The position numbers and the translations under genes are program-made. A stretch of 64,000 nt of DNA, from positions 14,439,366 to 14,503,365 of the forward strand of contig OX453287.1 of assembly GCA_949710005.1 (NCBI GenBank), written 5' to 3'. The notes under the pieces are model-generated. The model was given only the letters and a program-made list of their open reading frames with translations, made no database searches and had not been told where the DNA came from. The stretch's first letter is position 1. Each line of letters opens with the position of its first letter. Of this stretch, positions 23,768 through 37,829 are shown in pieces. This stretch comes from Ricordea florida. Lineage: Eukaryota > Cnidaria > Anthozoa > Corallimorpharia > Ricordeidae.

Positions 23768-24655
23768 TCACTCGTGTTTAAACTCAATAATAATAATGTG
23801 AATGACGACGTCCTGGCCATGCACGGTATCCACGCTAGTCTCCACAATCTGCCCTTCACAAAGGGTCAACGGTGATGGGGTTGGAAATACACTTATTTTC
23901 CCTCCTGACAGGAATGCAAACCTGTAGATGAAAGTTAATGTTAAGGTGTTAATATCCCTACTATAAATAGTCGTTTCTTAAAGGAAGAAGGTCAATTGAG
24001 TTTAGTAGCTTCAGTTCACTGCTTCTTTCTGACAATACCAAAGCATAACGCCTGCATCCAAGTGATAAACAGAATGATACAAATTTATGGTCAATAACGC
24101 ACAAGTATCAGGCTTTATCGACAAGAAAGTAGTAGTAAAAGAGATAACGCTTTCCTAAGTTATGATCTTAAGGTTACGATCTCTCTTTCTTTTACAGCAT
24201 GTTCTGTAGAAGTATTTTGCAAAGCATCTTATTATCTGTAAACCCCTTTGACAAGAAGACTTACCTTGCTTTCACAGTGATAGGTCTCAAACCAGTGACT
24301 TTGTGAAGGTAGATTTTTCTGCCTCTCTGGTCCCACCTGCAGACAAATTGGTTTCGGTCGAAACCAAACACTGGACAGGCCACTGCTTTAAGCTCTCCCG
24401 TTTTCACTTCCCCCACTTCCCACTTGAATACTTGTATTTGTTTGATCACGCGCCTAGTGTCGACAGTCACCTTTGATAGAAAAACTAAGTTAGTGGTCTA
24501 TCATCCATATTTGATCAGTTCCCATAACCTACCACATATTCAACATTTGAAGTTGACCTTACCAAATCAATACCGTTAAAAACTTTCCTAAGCGAGCACC
24601 TCTTTTTCGCGACCACTTTTGGGGAGTTACGTGGTTTTGATATCGGCCGTGTTCG
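23768..24655 (-). CDS. Three-exon gene (possibly 5'-partial), function unknown
   Basis: Exons 24563-24655, 24265-24470 and 23768-23921 join in matching phases (0, then 2) with donors GTAAGG and GTAAGT and acceptors CAAAG and CTACAG. The joined reading is about 150 residues: a basic start (RTRPISKPRN), a middle with WEVGEVKTGELK, FDRNQFVCRWDQ and KIYLHKVTG, and a tail ending IIIIEFKHE before TGA. No start codon is certain, because the first exon begins at an acceptor, so an upstream exon is probably missing. It points away from the UAS-UBX gene, with starts within about 360 bp. I do not recognise the family. Confidence 0.5.
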
Positions 24656-25018
24656 CTGCTACTAGTATACGACATGCAACTATATCCATCTCGTAATTTA
24701 TTTCTCGCTGTAAAATCGCGTCCAACAGAGGCATTACAGTACCTCTACTAGAGACAGACAGCAAGCGACAACTGAATCATCGCATCTGGGATGGTCACTT
24801 AATATTGGGCGATTTAATCCACTTAATTTGTTTTGTATTAAAATTTTGTATCGAGATGGCCATGAGAGATTTTAAAATTGAGAAAAACTTTATTTGATCT
24901 GATGTTATGAAATCATACTGTAACTAAGATTATCAACAACTTTAAAGCTTTAACACATGTATATATTATTTTTCTTCTTAGAATTCGATGCTACAAATCC
25001 AAAAAAAAAGGGCACGAC

Positions 25019-28000
25019 ATGGAAAAGATAATGGCTGGCAGAGTGCCGGGTGGCAGGGAGTTTTTTAGGATCTTCGCCCAGTCCCGGAGTAAAAAGTTTT
25101 ATTTCCGATTCGGGCAAACTTCTTCAAGTAAGAGTTCGTCCCTTTTGGTACTTATCTTTAACTAAAAGATAAATCGATAACAAGTCATTATGGACCTACC
25201 ATTGACACAGTGCACTGGTAGACATTTTATCATAAACTTTTATATTCAAAATATATGTGATGACCAAAATTCTAATTTTGCAATTTTCACGGAGCCACTA
25301 GGCAATTAAGGTGCCCTGCATTTCTTTGATTATGTTTTTGATCTTGGGGGCTGGTGAATTTGAAATTCTGTTCCAATCATTTCTCTTCCCCCCCCCCCCC
25401 CCCCCCCCCACTGCTTATCGCCTTTTGTTCCAAAGGCCACTAGCACCTCGAGATCATGTGACCAAAGCTTCTTTTAACCGTTTAAGTCCCAATAGTGACC
25501 AACACCAATTTTCTCTTAACAGGATACATACATTATCAAGAGATAAGCTAGGTTGTGAGAATTAATGAATTGATCACAAAAGAGAGAATACTTATATCTT
25601 TTATGCCCTTGTTTTAGGTACTCTCTGTAAGACAAGAACTTTCAAGATGTATATGGGTTGAAATGTTAGGTCTTAATAATTTTATTATTATTATTTTAAA
25701 TGCATTACTTTTTTAATTTTTTTTTGTCTTTAATTGGTGTTAAATCCTCTTGACAGAAGTGACTTAATAGCTACTTAGTGACAGAGTGGAATAAACATTT
25801 GCTTGATTGGCCAACAGAATCACTTAAATATAACTGGTTTCTTTCTGTGTAAGTTTATATGACAATATTACTTATTCTTGGTTTTAATGGATTTTATTTC
25901 AGGCACTTTACCTACTGGCATATCAACAGCTACAGCTACATCAACAGCTAGAGCTACAGCTTCATCAACAGCTACAGCAACAACAGCTTCATCAACTCAT
26001 CCCAATGTCCCACCGTCTATTGTTGTCTCATCAGTTGTGACTACTGTTTTACCACCTGTTTCCACACATGTTGTGCCTTCTGTTTTTTCTGTTTCATCAA
26101 GTTTTATTCCCTCTTTTGTCACTACTTGTGCTCCACCAATTATTGTCCCATCTGTTGTCACCAGTGTTGGTACGTCTTTGTCAACTACCACCGTTGTAAC
26201 CAGTGCTGTGTTACCTGTTATAAGTGTTGCTATGTGTAGGTCTGTTTCCACAAGTGTAATCCCATCTGTTTCTAGTACCAGTGTTGTGTCATCAGCTCTG
26301 TCATCTATTTCAAGTATCTTACCAGTTACTTCAGGTAAATATTGTAAAATTGGCTATAAATATTAGGTTCATGTTATTGGAATATCAGCTGTTATGAAAA
26401 ATGTGGTCAGTTTATTTATACAATAATATCTAGTAGCTATAAACTGTGAAGTACAAGTACACAATTTACGAGACATTCCTAATGGGCATTATCTAAAGCG
26501 AAAAATTTAATGCGAGGCTGTTTCAAGTCTTGCAGTGCTTGCTGACCTGAAAGCAAGCAGCTTTCTTGCTCACCTCTAGCCCCACCAATTCTAGCTTTTA
26601 AGAAACTTTAAGGTACCCACATTTTTTTATACACTTAATATTAATTTTGTTTATTTCTTTTCTACAAAAAAAGTGAAATTTATCTTATTATGCTGGACCA
26701 CCAAAATGTCACTGGGAGGAGAGCACCAGGCTCATACCACTTTCTCCTGGAGCACATTTTTTAAATATTAAGTCACATTATCAAACTTATTAGTCAGTAG
26801 TTGTTATTTAAAAAAAAAATATTAAAGAGAGACAGTTTTGGCAATAAATTTGGGATCTTATATTGACATGTGTAGCTACATCCAGTGCAGCTGTCTTATG
26901 AGTAGAAAACCACTGCCTTATATAGTGACCATGTACTGATTACACCTAGCATTGCAATCCTACATGTGGAAGAAAAAGGTAGCCTCTGTTCCAAAATCAT
27001 TTGTTATAATTCTGTACATGTTATAGTTTTGGTCTTTTACAAAATGTATAATATTATACTTGGTCTCATATAGCATTGACGTCAGCTGACCCATCTCGCG
27101 AAGAGGATTGGGAAACAGGTACATGTATCTTTTGATATATCCTTCCCCCACCCCCTGCCTCTGTTAAGACCCAAAAGTATCTCTGTGAAAGGGGTAAACA
27201 GGGAGTTGAGAGTGAACCAAATGCAAGTAATACATAATAATATGTTTGCTTTATTTTCTCCTCGTATTAATTCACATTTGTTGTCTTTTCAGTGGGAACA
27301 GTGAGTCGTAATACCAGTCAAGTTGGTCTTCTTGAAGATGGATTGTCCCTTAACAATGGTACTAGGCTGATAATAATATTGTTCTCTGTAATCTTTGAAA
27401 TTCACATTCAATTTAAAAAAAGGTTTTGACATCAAAATGTGTGCTTACTTCTGTGCTATAGCTGTAAGAGTATAGCCTTCTTCTTTTCTACCTTTGTCAT
27501 GGAGACCAAGGGTCTTTTAAGGAGATTTGATACATGCTGGATCATGATCAAAGCAGTTACAATGTACTGAGGTGTAGTCAACATTTCATGTACTTGTGTG
27601 AATTAGCAGATCAATGTTCGTTACTAAACCAGACGCAAAAATCTATAAAGATCACTTTTAGAATGTTGGGAATCTGTAATAAATTGACCTTAAGTTAATC
27701 TTTGCAATTTTCAGCAATTACAGAATTAGAACGAACGGGGGAACAGATGATCTGTGAGAGAACCCTCAGGCAACAGAACATGGGAGGTTTGCCCGTGTTT
27801 TTGAATATGTCTTTCGAAGAGGTTTGTTAATACTTAACATCACTCAATGGTGCTTGGTTGTTATTGTTTTAATCAGCATATATTTTTTACCTAGAAATAA
27901 CAGAATCCAATATTATAATCACATGGTGTAAGATTAAATGATAAAATAAAAACATGAACAAGAGAAAAAATGATGTCGACCTCCACCTTCAATTGACAAC

Positions 28001-31000
28001 AAATTAGTTGAGACACTTTTCTTTGTCCTAAAGGGCCTTCCTGGCATTTTACTGACTTCAAAAGGAGAAAATAAAGCCTTCCCTTCCCTTCCCCCCCATG
28101 CAATGTTGTGCTGCAGTTCAAGGTACCATAGGCAAAGCATCAAACACCCAAATTTTGAATGGAGCCCAGGAGGAGTGTGGATTGTTCTGTTCTTTGAAGT
28201 TATGCTACTTAAAATAAGTATAATGTCTCAACAATTTTGTCAACGATTATTGGTTTTGTTTCCAGCACTGGTCAGTCAAGATTCACTTTTCCCGAGTGTG
28301 TTGTCGTATGTTTCACTATTATTATAGTGCAAAAATTGATTTCCCTTGAGGTGAACAAAGAAGGCAAGGGCTAGTTAAACTATATTAATATTATTTTTTT
28401 TATTCAATTTGTAATCATGTAGATATGCCATCAAGCTTCTCAAGATGGAAAGATAATTGTTTTAGTGGTAATGTCACGTCAAGGAAATGATAGTCATCTT
28501 GCAAGGTCACTACAAACACTAATTCTAATTGAAAATTTTAGTCTTTTTATAAACTAGAATGTTGAGGGTATCACTGCATAAATTTAAAACCCATACCACA
28601 TATAGAGATATAAAACAGAAGGCGTGACTTTTATGGTGGGCATCACTACTTGGATGGTGTGAGGCGAAGCCCATTTATAGAAATAGACGTAAAATTTTTG
28701 GTTACACTACATTGAATAATATCTAGCAAGTTCACTGTTTGAATGAAAAAAAATTGATCCATTTGGAATGATAATGGCTTTGTCATTCTTTCTGAATAAC
28801 TTGGCTAAGAATTTCAACTTGAGAGTGGTTTTGATTAAGATACCTAGTCATCCAACCTCATGCAAGTACTGCAAAGTATTTTTCTAAATAATTAAAATTT
28901 ACTATATTATAAGTTAAACGAATAACACCTTGCACTGCTAGAGTAACTATTCTTGCATTGTTTATTTGTTATTGTTTATTTATTCGTAAAGAGAATTTAT
29001 AGTTCCTTATAGTTAGTAAGCGCAAATAAAAAATACAAATTCAACATGTGTACATAACATCTAAGGTTTCTTGTTTTCCCAAAGGCTTCTTAGTGGCATC
29101 TCCGAAGCTAGTGATGTTTATTTTTGGTTGGGGATGGCAGAGTCAAGTAATGGAAGACAAGGTGATTAGTATAGTTGTGATCAAGTCGTCAAGAAACAAT
29201 GTTAAATTTTTGTGCCTCTGCATTTTGTATTACATTAACATCATTGATGTACCTGTTTGCAATTGTATTTACCAGGTGAAAAATAGAACAAATAATTCTT
29301 CAGATCATAAGTATATAAATCTATGTTAAATAATGCATGTAAAACTGTAAATGTATGGCTGCCATTTTTAGTTAAAGAGAGATGATCGAAAGAGGGTTTT
29401 TTTGTGTCTTACCTATTCATGGCTTTGTCTATAGGTTCTATGCATGAAAAAAAATTGATTTTATATAAGTGAAAAAAAATGAGAAGAAGAATAACAGAGA
29501 TCTTCAGCATGATCAAATGCTCACTTGACCATAGACTTGACTACTTAATAATTTGTACTGTCAAGTGATAGTTTAGTTTATATATTATTTGGAACTTGAT
29601 CACTATGTAATATTTTTGATGTGGACGATTTTGTATTTCTTTCCAGTGAAACAAAAATTTGGGGACAACAATAAGGATTCTGAGGTGTTTGTTGTTGCCC
29701 CCTCAACGTCACCTCTGAATCCAGTTCTTGTGGATCGCTTCTCAGGTGAGATTTAAGAAAAATTCCTCAACAAAAGATTTTATTTTTTACCCTGCACAAG
29801 GCATAATACATTGGTATTCTGTCTTGTCTTACTGATCAAAAGCTTGCTCCTTCAAAAAAAATATACATTATAAAGAATGTAGGTAAATAGTAAACTAAGA
29901 AAAGGCAACCAGGTTACATGGCATCTTGATAAATGTAATAAATTACTACACGTATATAAATTAATATTGAATTTTTGAGCTGTTTTTTTCACAGACCATG
30001 ACTAGTTTATAATATTTTCTGCTACTAAACAGCATAGCTTACACATCATTTTAATTTCTCCATAACAAGGGAATCCAGGAAAGAAAGGATGATAACGATT
30101 GTAAGTCAATTTCCTTTATGCAATTACAGGGCAGTCCCTTCAAGATTTAGGAGCAATAAGAGAAGCGTTAGAGAGGGGAGAGGCAGCATTGGGCTCACTA
30201 AGATCCTACCGGTTTGTTGTTGATCATTGTTATTGTTGTTGTTGTTATTATTATTATTTTTGTTATTTTTATCTTTGACAGTGTTAAAAGCTCAAGTTTA
30301 CAAACATACATGTACATCGAATAAGAAGATGCAATGGGTGGTACAGTCACTGGAGAATTTTGATTCCATTTACAATCCAGAGCTAATGATATTTGTCAAG
30401 AGTAATTTTTATCTCATCCTTATTACAGTGACAGAGAATATCAGAGAAGAGACCTTCTCCTGCAACAGAAGAAGGAGCTGGATGAATCGTTGAGGAGGGA
30501 CAAAGAGAAGAAGGTTAATGAAATAGCTTCTTTTGAAATTTTTACCACCTCTTAGTTCCAACTAGTGGAGCCTAGAGCATGAATACTGTACATATAGTAA
30601 TCAGTTCTTCAGTTATATAATTGCACTTTATATACTACTACACGAGAAATTTCTGCAATTTGATTGGCTTTGAGCAGTGACATTTCAGCTTAATTTTAAA
30701 TACCTACATGTGAATTTAAATTACAAAACATTTTGTGGATAGTAATATAAACAAGCAATAGCATGATATGTGATATTTTACATCATACACGTTAATACCA
30801 CTTGTGATATTTCAAAATTGTCTCAAATTTCACCCACCTAACAGCTTGTGAAATTACGTATAATAATAAAATATCACTCGTGGTATTTATGCCAAATATC
30901 ATTACAAATCATGAAATTATCTATACAAACTATTCTTATGTTTACCTGTTGTTTTATTTTCCCAATTAATTTTTCTTTTAGAATGAAAAGGAGAACATTC

Positions 31001-34000
31001 ATGAGGTCAGTGAGTCTCCATACGACCTGTTGTATTTTTTCTTTTTGAAGTTGTTTTTTCTGTTGACCTGCTGCATATCAGAAAATGGAATCCCTGTGGA
31101 TAAAATATCGAAATGCCTAAAATTTAATAACTATGGTGTGGTGTCTGCCAAACACTGGAACTAATAGTTTTGGTAAAGGCTTCACTACTATTTAACTAGA
31201 GTACTATACAGTGATGCATCATTTCTTTTTACTTGTTGTGGCATCCCAAACAAGTGCACCTCTGTTGGCTAAGCCGAGTTCACAAGTGGAGATACAAACA
31301 AACAAAAACAAATAAAATACAAAAAGGGTCACTCTTACTTGTCTTTTTATTACTTTTAGAAGGAAAAATCACAATGAGACATTAATTCAATAAGACCATC
31401 AAATTCAGTTTGTGACTGTGTCAACCACAGTCAATATATATCTTGACCAGAAGTTGATTCCATCAATGAAAAGTTAGTACGTACCAATATCTGTGGAATT
31501 AAGACAAAGAAAGTGGCCTTGTTGTCTGCTGTCTATCTATTGCAACCCAAAATGGAAGAAAAGGTTTAACTCTGTTGTTACCTTGAAAGGGAAGCTTTAG
31601 GACCTCAAAATTGATGAAAAAAATGTTATACATTGTAGTAATATTTTAACTTTCTATTTATTTCCAGCAAGAAGATGATGAGACTAGAACTAGTGAGGTA
31701 AAACAATATCATGCATACAATATACAAAGGTTGAAAAATTCAAGTCATTTTCAATCCAAGGCTTAAAATTAATCATTTTGGAATTGGTGCAGAAAAATGC
31801 TCCTTCTTAAGGAATCCAGCTATCATAAACTAGCAGCTGGGACTGACAAAGCTACAACAGTGCATGTTTGAGTCCCAGATGTAGGGTTTTGAACCCAGCA
31901 CTTTTCTTTGATAAGAAATCAACCTGGCAATATAGACATTGTTTGATCCCCCTTAGCCTGTTCCAGACAGGGGAAGAGCAGGCGAAGCTGGGCATGGACT
32001 AATAATTGACGAGGGAAAAAATGCCCCAGTTTCCCCTCCTTTTTGTTTCCCCTCATGTTTCTTTTGCACTTATTGCTTACAATTTAACTTGCTCCCCACT
32101 ATCTAAATGCCTGGAACAGGTTAGATCACATAACTAACATGAGTTTCTTTCCGTCTTTTCTTTTTTTTAGATGGAAGATATGAGTAAAGAGGTAAGTAAA
32201 ATATTCGTATATTCATTTTTTAAAACTAGGAATTCAATTTTTCATTTAAGAATATAATGGGCATGGAAAGCTGTATTTTCAAAATTAAGGTATTTTTATT
32301 TCAATGAGTTTGCCTGTAGAACGCTCTGCTCTCTTTTAAAAAATGTTCCGTGAGTAGAAACTCTCTCAAAACTGTAAGAATATTAGAATATTATACTTTT
32401 TATTTCCATTGCAGCGGGCTATTAGAGAGGCAAGGCACAAAAGAGTGTTAAAAGAAGACGAAAGTGGTTGGCACATAATTGTCAAAATGCCAAATAATGA
32501 GCGCATTAGCCGCTACATCAAGAAGAAATCATGTTACCAGGTACAAGCTCTTGCTAATCTGAAGTGTTCATATGTATCTCTGGGTATATAACTTTTAAAA
32601 TATAGAAAATACAGGCACTGTTACATGTTACTCTGCCTCCTGTCAAATCAATCCACCATGTATGTTGTATGACCATCATTTCAACTTAAAAGAGATAGAT
32701 TCTTTTAATTTCCTTAAAAAACCTTCCATTGAGATAAATTGCTAAAATACTTTTTTTGTTGTTGTTGTCTTTTTAGGCAGTCTATGACTGGGTTGGCCAC
32801 TCGGATGACCGGCCCCTCTTTTTTACCCTGCATGGAGGGGGAGGGGTGAAAAGACTAGAGGATCCTGTTGAAGGACACTGTGTGCTCCACTTATAGGAGC
32901 GAGTGAGTGTATTAATATTAAACAAGGAATCGAGACAATCATGAAGAGTGAAATTACAAACCAGTATTTCTGGGAAGAGTAACTATAGTCTGGACACAAA
33001 CAACCCTTTTAACAAGTTACCCACTTATGTATATATTGCTTGAGATACATGGAGCAATAATCGTAGACAATTATTGTAAATAATGTAATAATACAATAAT
33101 ATAATATCCAAAGCCAATGATGTTACAGAGCCATATCCTGCGTCACAAATGTAATCAAAGCGTGGTGTGTTAAGCGCTGATAATTTCTTTATCCTTCCTC
33201 CTTATTTATTTAACGAGTTGTTTACCAGAAATGCATTGGAAATTTTCCTTCGACCTGAATGACAGATTGACAATAGTTCTTTTTAAAGTTACTCGCACTT
33301 ATTCAAAGATACCCAAATCCTGGTACACAGTAGGGGGCCAAGCATAAGGGTTTTGGTGCCGTTTCACAGATGGACTTGTTTTAAAATAGAAGATCCAGGC
33401 TAATAGGTTAATAGGCCCGTAAGGCTTAACAAGTCCCACCCAGTGTATCTACCCTATCTACATGGACAGTGTTCAGTGCACATATCTTCACATGAAAAAA
33501 TTATAATTATTATTGTTGTTTTTTGCCCCAATGGAGGACATGAGCACCGTCAGAAAATGAAGATGCGGGTGACATTAAATGCTAGAGGGTAGCAAGAGAA
33601 CAATAATAATTTAAGCCAAGTAAAGTATCATTAAATGATCTCCTGATTCCACAGAAAGATATATTTCACGTTTCTAACCCTTACACAAAAATTATGTATC
33701 ATCCAAAAGAACAGTCCATGTCTTAACTGTAAGTGTTTTGATTATTATCTTGTACAGGAAGAGGAAGAAATGCTTTCGCTCCTTGGTTCTGAGGTAATAA
33801 ATTATTATTGCTTTAAGGCCTATGGAGTACAGCACCACTGTACTCAGAAAAGTCTCTGAGTTGTCTTCCCCAATGCACGTTAACTGTCCGTTGGACAAAA
33901 AATGTAATATTTAAATTAATAATAATAATAGTAATAATAATGTAACATTAATAGCAAATGTGAAATTTGGCAACTTGCTTTCCATGATTACAACAATATC

Positions 34001-35463
34001 ATGATATATTAGAAAGCCTTCTAGTATTTGTCCAATTTATGTTTACATTATGAAACATCACATAGAAATTATGCGGTGTGTACATGTACAATGGGCTGAT
34101 GTTGCGTCCTTGTTTTGCACAGGTGTCCTTAAGAGGATCATTGCCTAAGGGCACTGAGGATTTGTCCTCGACCTTACCCGGTAGGACTTCCAAAGTTAAC
34201 GTTTGTATACGTGATGTGAAGTGGTGACGGGGAAATTAATGAAATCTTCAAGTCCCACGCATGAAATGACTCCGTGATAAATTACAAAGTTCTTAGTTAC
34301 CCAGCTTTGAGCTTGCGCAAAAAAACAACATCTCTCATTACTTTAAAGCAATCCCAGATCAATAATAATAAACAGGTTGTCAAAAGATGAAGGTTCATAA
34401 AAGTCAATGAGCCATTTAATTTTCGTCTGATATTTCGGTTGGAGCTGAATTTGGACAATCTACTCATGCACATTACATTTCTTTATTACGTGACGTGTAT
34501 TTTTAAAAATTCTGGTTACTTGATTTTCTTTGGACTTTTTTTTATGTTGTCCATTTAAATGAACTTGTAGATGAAAGAAGGGATGATGATGCCATCCGAG
34601 ATGTAGGTATGGACTTAAGTTAATACAACTTTCTGTATACCTTTGACTGTCATTCCCACGGTACAACAAAACAAGTCAAACCATTTTCCTCATCATAACG
34701 TTTTTTGAAATGCTAACGTTACCTAGTAAAGAAACCGAATATGTAGTTTTTGGTGATAGTAATTTTTTTTTGGGTATGAAACATTAAGGTCCATCTGAGG
34801 CAAAGAGGCCAAAGTGGGAAGCAGATGTCACAGAAAAAGGTACAGTACATGTTACTGGGAATTTGTTGCTAGAATTTTTTTTATTTCTCTTCCGTGCAAA
34901 AATAGCACATTCGTTAGAATATTGTTTTTGTTTACGCTGTAGCTGGTTGTTGATGATCACAGTCAAGAGCCATAATAGTATAGGTGCTTAGGCCACGAAA
35001 TGAGCGATTTATAAAAAAATAAAAATAAAATGAGTTTCTGTACTTCGTGTCTAGGATTTCCTTCTTTCATTCTTACGTTTTCCAATGTGATGCACACCTA
35101 CCATATGCAGTCTCGAAAATCAATATTTACTGGTACTTTAGATTAATAAATTACAGTAATTTTTATAGCGGTAGTCACCTATAACCCCTTTCATAGGACA
35201 GTCATCATTTTATTTATCAAAAGTACTAGACCAAATAAATTGAGAATAAGGCAAGAACACGCAAAAGAGCCGTTAAGCACTCCCCTTGAATTTTCCAAAC
35301 CAGAAAGCTGGTTTGGAAACAACCCGTGCCTTGGCGGTTAAATATGGCGATGTAAGATTAATTTTTTTTATTTTTCATAGGGGAAAACAACGAAAAAACA
35401 AAGAAGAAGCGAAAAAGGAGGAAGAAGGCAAAGAATGTAGCGGGCAATGATGGAAAAGAATGA
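25019..35463 (+). CDS. UAS / coiled-coil / UBX protein (FAF1/FAF2-like), 20 exons, with an in-frame TAG before the last five
   Basis: Exons: 25019-25127, 25903-26334, 27074-27118, 27293-27358, 27715-27821, 28423-28505, 29085-29161, 29647-29745, 30130-30211, 30429-30513, 30982-31005, 31668-31697, 32171-32191, 32415-32540, 32777-32896, 33758-33793, 34123-34180, 34571-34606, 34789-34839, 35381-35463. Phases agree at every junction through exon 15. Order: a short start, a Ser/Thr/Val-rich region (37-180), a thioredoxin-like UAS-type region (about 219-345, with KIIVLVVMS and YFWLG), a charged helix (YQRRDLLLQQKKELDESLRRD), then a UBX-like beta-grasp fold (about 421-501). This order is that of FAF1/FAF2 proteins, which tether ubiquitinated clients to p97/VCP. 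Exon 15 ends in TAG (32894-32896), giving about 501 aa. Five further phase-compatible exons end in a Lys/Arg-rich tail. Confidence 0.7.
25389..25410. repeat. Poly-C tract in intron 1
   Basis: An uninterrupted run of about 20 C lies in the first intron of the UAS-UBX gene. Confidence 0.9.
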
Positions 35464-35527
35464 TGCTTGGCAGTTTTTTAATTATGGAAAGAAACATTCC
35501 AATTTCTTAAGTGATTAATTTGTAATA

Positions 35528-35795
35528 GGAAGAGGACCGAGCGGAGTCCAATTCGGTCTGTTATTGTACATTCAACTCACAATCTCATTTCTGATTGGCC
35601 GAAAGCGTGCAGTGAGATTTCGAAATCAGCGCCTGAGATGTCATCTACAGGCAACGTCACGGGTAATCATGTCATGTATGACCGCGGTGTATGATTTTTA
35701 CCTCGACCTTGATTATTCTGGATGTTACAAAAACCTCATCCAATAATTGTTAAGTATGATTACAGACCGAATTAGACTACATGAAGGTCTCCTAC
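35528..35795. repeat. Foldback repeat with GTCCAATTCGGTCTGT ends
   Basis: GGAGTCCAATTCGGTCTGTT near 35544 is mirrored by ACAGACCGAATTAGACTAC near 35763-35781. It resembles a small MITE I associate with anthozoan genomes and lies just after the last exon of the UAS-UBX gene. Confidence 0.55.
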
Positions 35796-36344
35796 CGATT
35801 AATCATAACTTTAACAAAATTTGTGATAATATAAGGCTCTATTTTTAAATCAAAACACAAGAAATTCCAAGACCTTTTTTTTGCCAGCTGTGAAAAAAGG
35901 CCATTTAAGTGCGCGTGTACTGTCCTATTGGTGCTGAAATCATGGCAGTTGATTGCCAATCCGATTTGAGAATTTTGTTGTAGTTATGATTAACTAAAAT
36001 AGAAAATAGAAGAAACAAATGAACAAATTGTGCGCTTAAATAGTCTAATTAGTTAACGCAAAGAAGCGGTTCCATTTTTCCACTGTGACAATGAGCCAAC
36101 GGCTTTGCCCGTCGTTATTTCTCGTTTTGATGACGACTGATTCCTAGATTGTGTTATACACTATGATGTCGAGAACTTTGCTGAGCTTGTTTTCTTTTTA
36201 CCTCAAAGTATCGGGCTTTGATGATTATGTCACTACTACTGTGAAACTCACAAAGCAGAAATTTTTATGGAATGTTAATGTGTTGCAATAAAATTTCCAA
36301 TAAGGCGCGTGCGAAAATATCCAGGCTTCACCTTTTTCTGAGTT

Positions 36345-36580
36345 TGACAGTACATGGAGGTGGGGGACCCCAAGTAGGTGGGGTTAGAAAAGAACCCTCC
36401 TCTACATGCAATCTTACTACCCGCTTAACATGTGAACAACAAAAATGTTGGCAAACCACATGTTTTGGCTTTTCTGCACTCACTTGCTGCTCTTGCTGCA
36501 ACTTTAAGTCCTGTGGCTTTCTATTGTTAATCAAATTAGAATGAGAGATTATATGGACAAGCGGGTTACATCACCTTCCT
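36345..36580. repeat. Probable dispersed repeat (GGTGGGGGACCCC / AGCGGGTTACATC)
   Basis: The left text TGGAGGTGGGGGACCCCAAG and the right text GAGATTATATGGACAAGCGG resemble the ends of a dispersed anthozoan repeat I remember. The open frames on both strands look incidental. Confidence 0.35.
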
Positions 36581-37829
36581 GGAGTCCCCCAACTTCATGA
36601 AAAAGGCCCTAAGAGTTCAAATTTGAAATTTCGCATGTTGCCTTTCATGATAACAACGTTACAGTATAATGCGTTTCTGATTTTAAGTGGAAATTTTGCA
36701 AAGTTTACATCGTAGTTTTCGAATGCACAGCTAATGCCATCTGTATGATCAACGTGAAATAAAATAGAAAATGTATATATTTAAATACATGGTTAGTATC
36801 ATGGCGAAAGAGCTTTCCCCATTAGGTTCTTAGCTAATTTTAACTTGCCGATTAATTTAAGGCAAGCTTAGTGCTAAATAAAGGAAAAACAAATTATACC
36901 GTCTATGCGTCTATTCTGAATTTAATTCACAAATGCGACGAGGAAAGCCCATTACCCGAGAGTAGAAACTGAATAGATTGGGGTTCTATATATTATAGTA
37001 AGGGTAATTTTTCAGTTTTATTTGGAGAATGGAATAAGTTAAAAATATATAACTGTACTCCATGTTTTAAACCACAAAATTTTATCTTTCTCAAAGTCTC
37101 AGCCAGGGGTTTAGGTTTAACATATTCTTCAGCTCGATATTCTTATAAACACCTGTATAAAGTGTATTGTTATAGGAAAAAAGTGTAATCCTAATCCGTC
37201 GACAATGTCAGACCCTTATCTCACAGATATTCTCTGGTGCAGAAGCAATCGATAAAAACCTTCCTGCCTTCTGTATAAATGTTTTTCAACTTTCTCCATC
37301 TGTTCCTCTACTCCATATGTTATAGCTTTGTTATTTACACCCGCTTTTTCATGTTTTGAGCAGTTAATGTTTTTTTGTTTCACTCATTTGGCGTTAAATT
37401 TAGCGACACAGCTCTTTTAAATAGTGACTCTAACTCATCCAGTTTTTCGGGGCTCCCATAACCGTTACTACTCTCTATCCCTCTTTATGAATAGTCTTTT
37501 GTAAACATTAAAAGGTGGAAAAATAAATTTGAACACAAGGAGAGAAAGCGCATGAATGTTTATGCCTGTAGTTAGTTGCATTAAACTCGTGATCTTGAAA
37601 TAAAATGGAGAAAACCATCAACACCATTATCATTCAGGTTACAAAATTGGCAGGCAAGAAGGTTGACAATATAATTATACTAAATGAAATGAAATGTGTC
37701 TATAATAATAAGATTGGATATAAATGTCATAAACAATAGACTGAACATTTCAAATGATTGAAAAAAAAAATAAAATAAACTCGTCAACACAATGCGCAAA
37801 ATGTCCCTCACAAACAACCCGACTACTTA
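36581..37829. other. AT-rich non-coding interior, right part of the inner element
   Basis: No convincing exon, RNA gene or repeat was seen here. Confidence 0.4.

Noticed and set aside
26000..26250. Open minus-strand frame opposite the Ser/Thr/Val-rich exon
   Set aside because: Shadow of exon 2 of the UAS-UBX gene.
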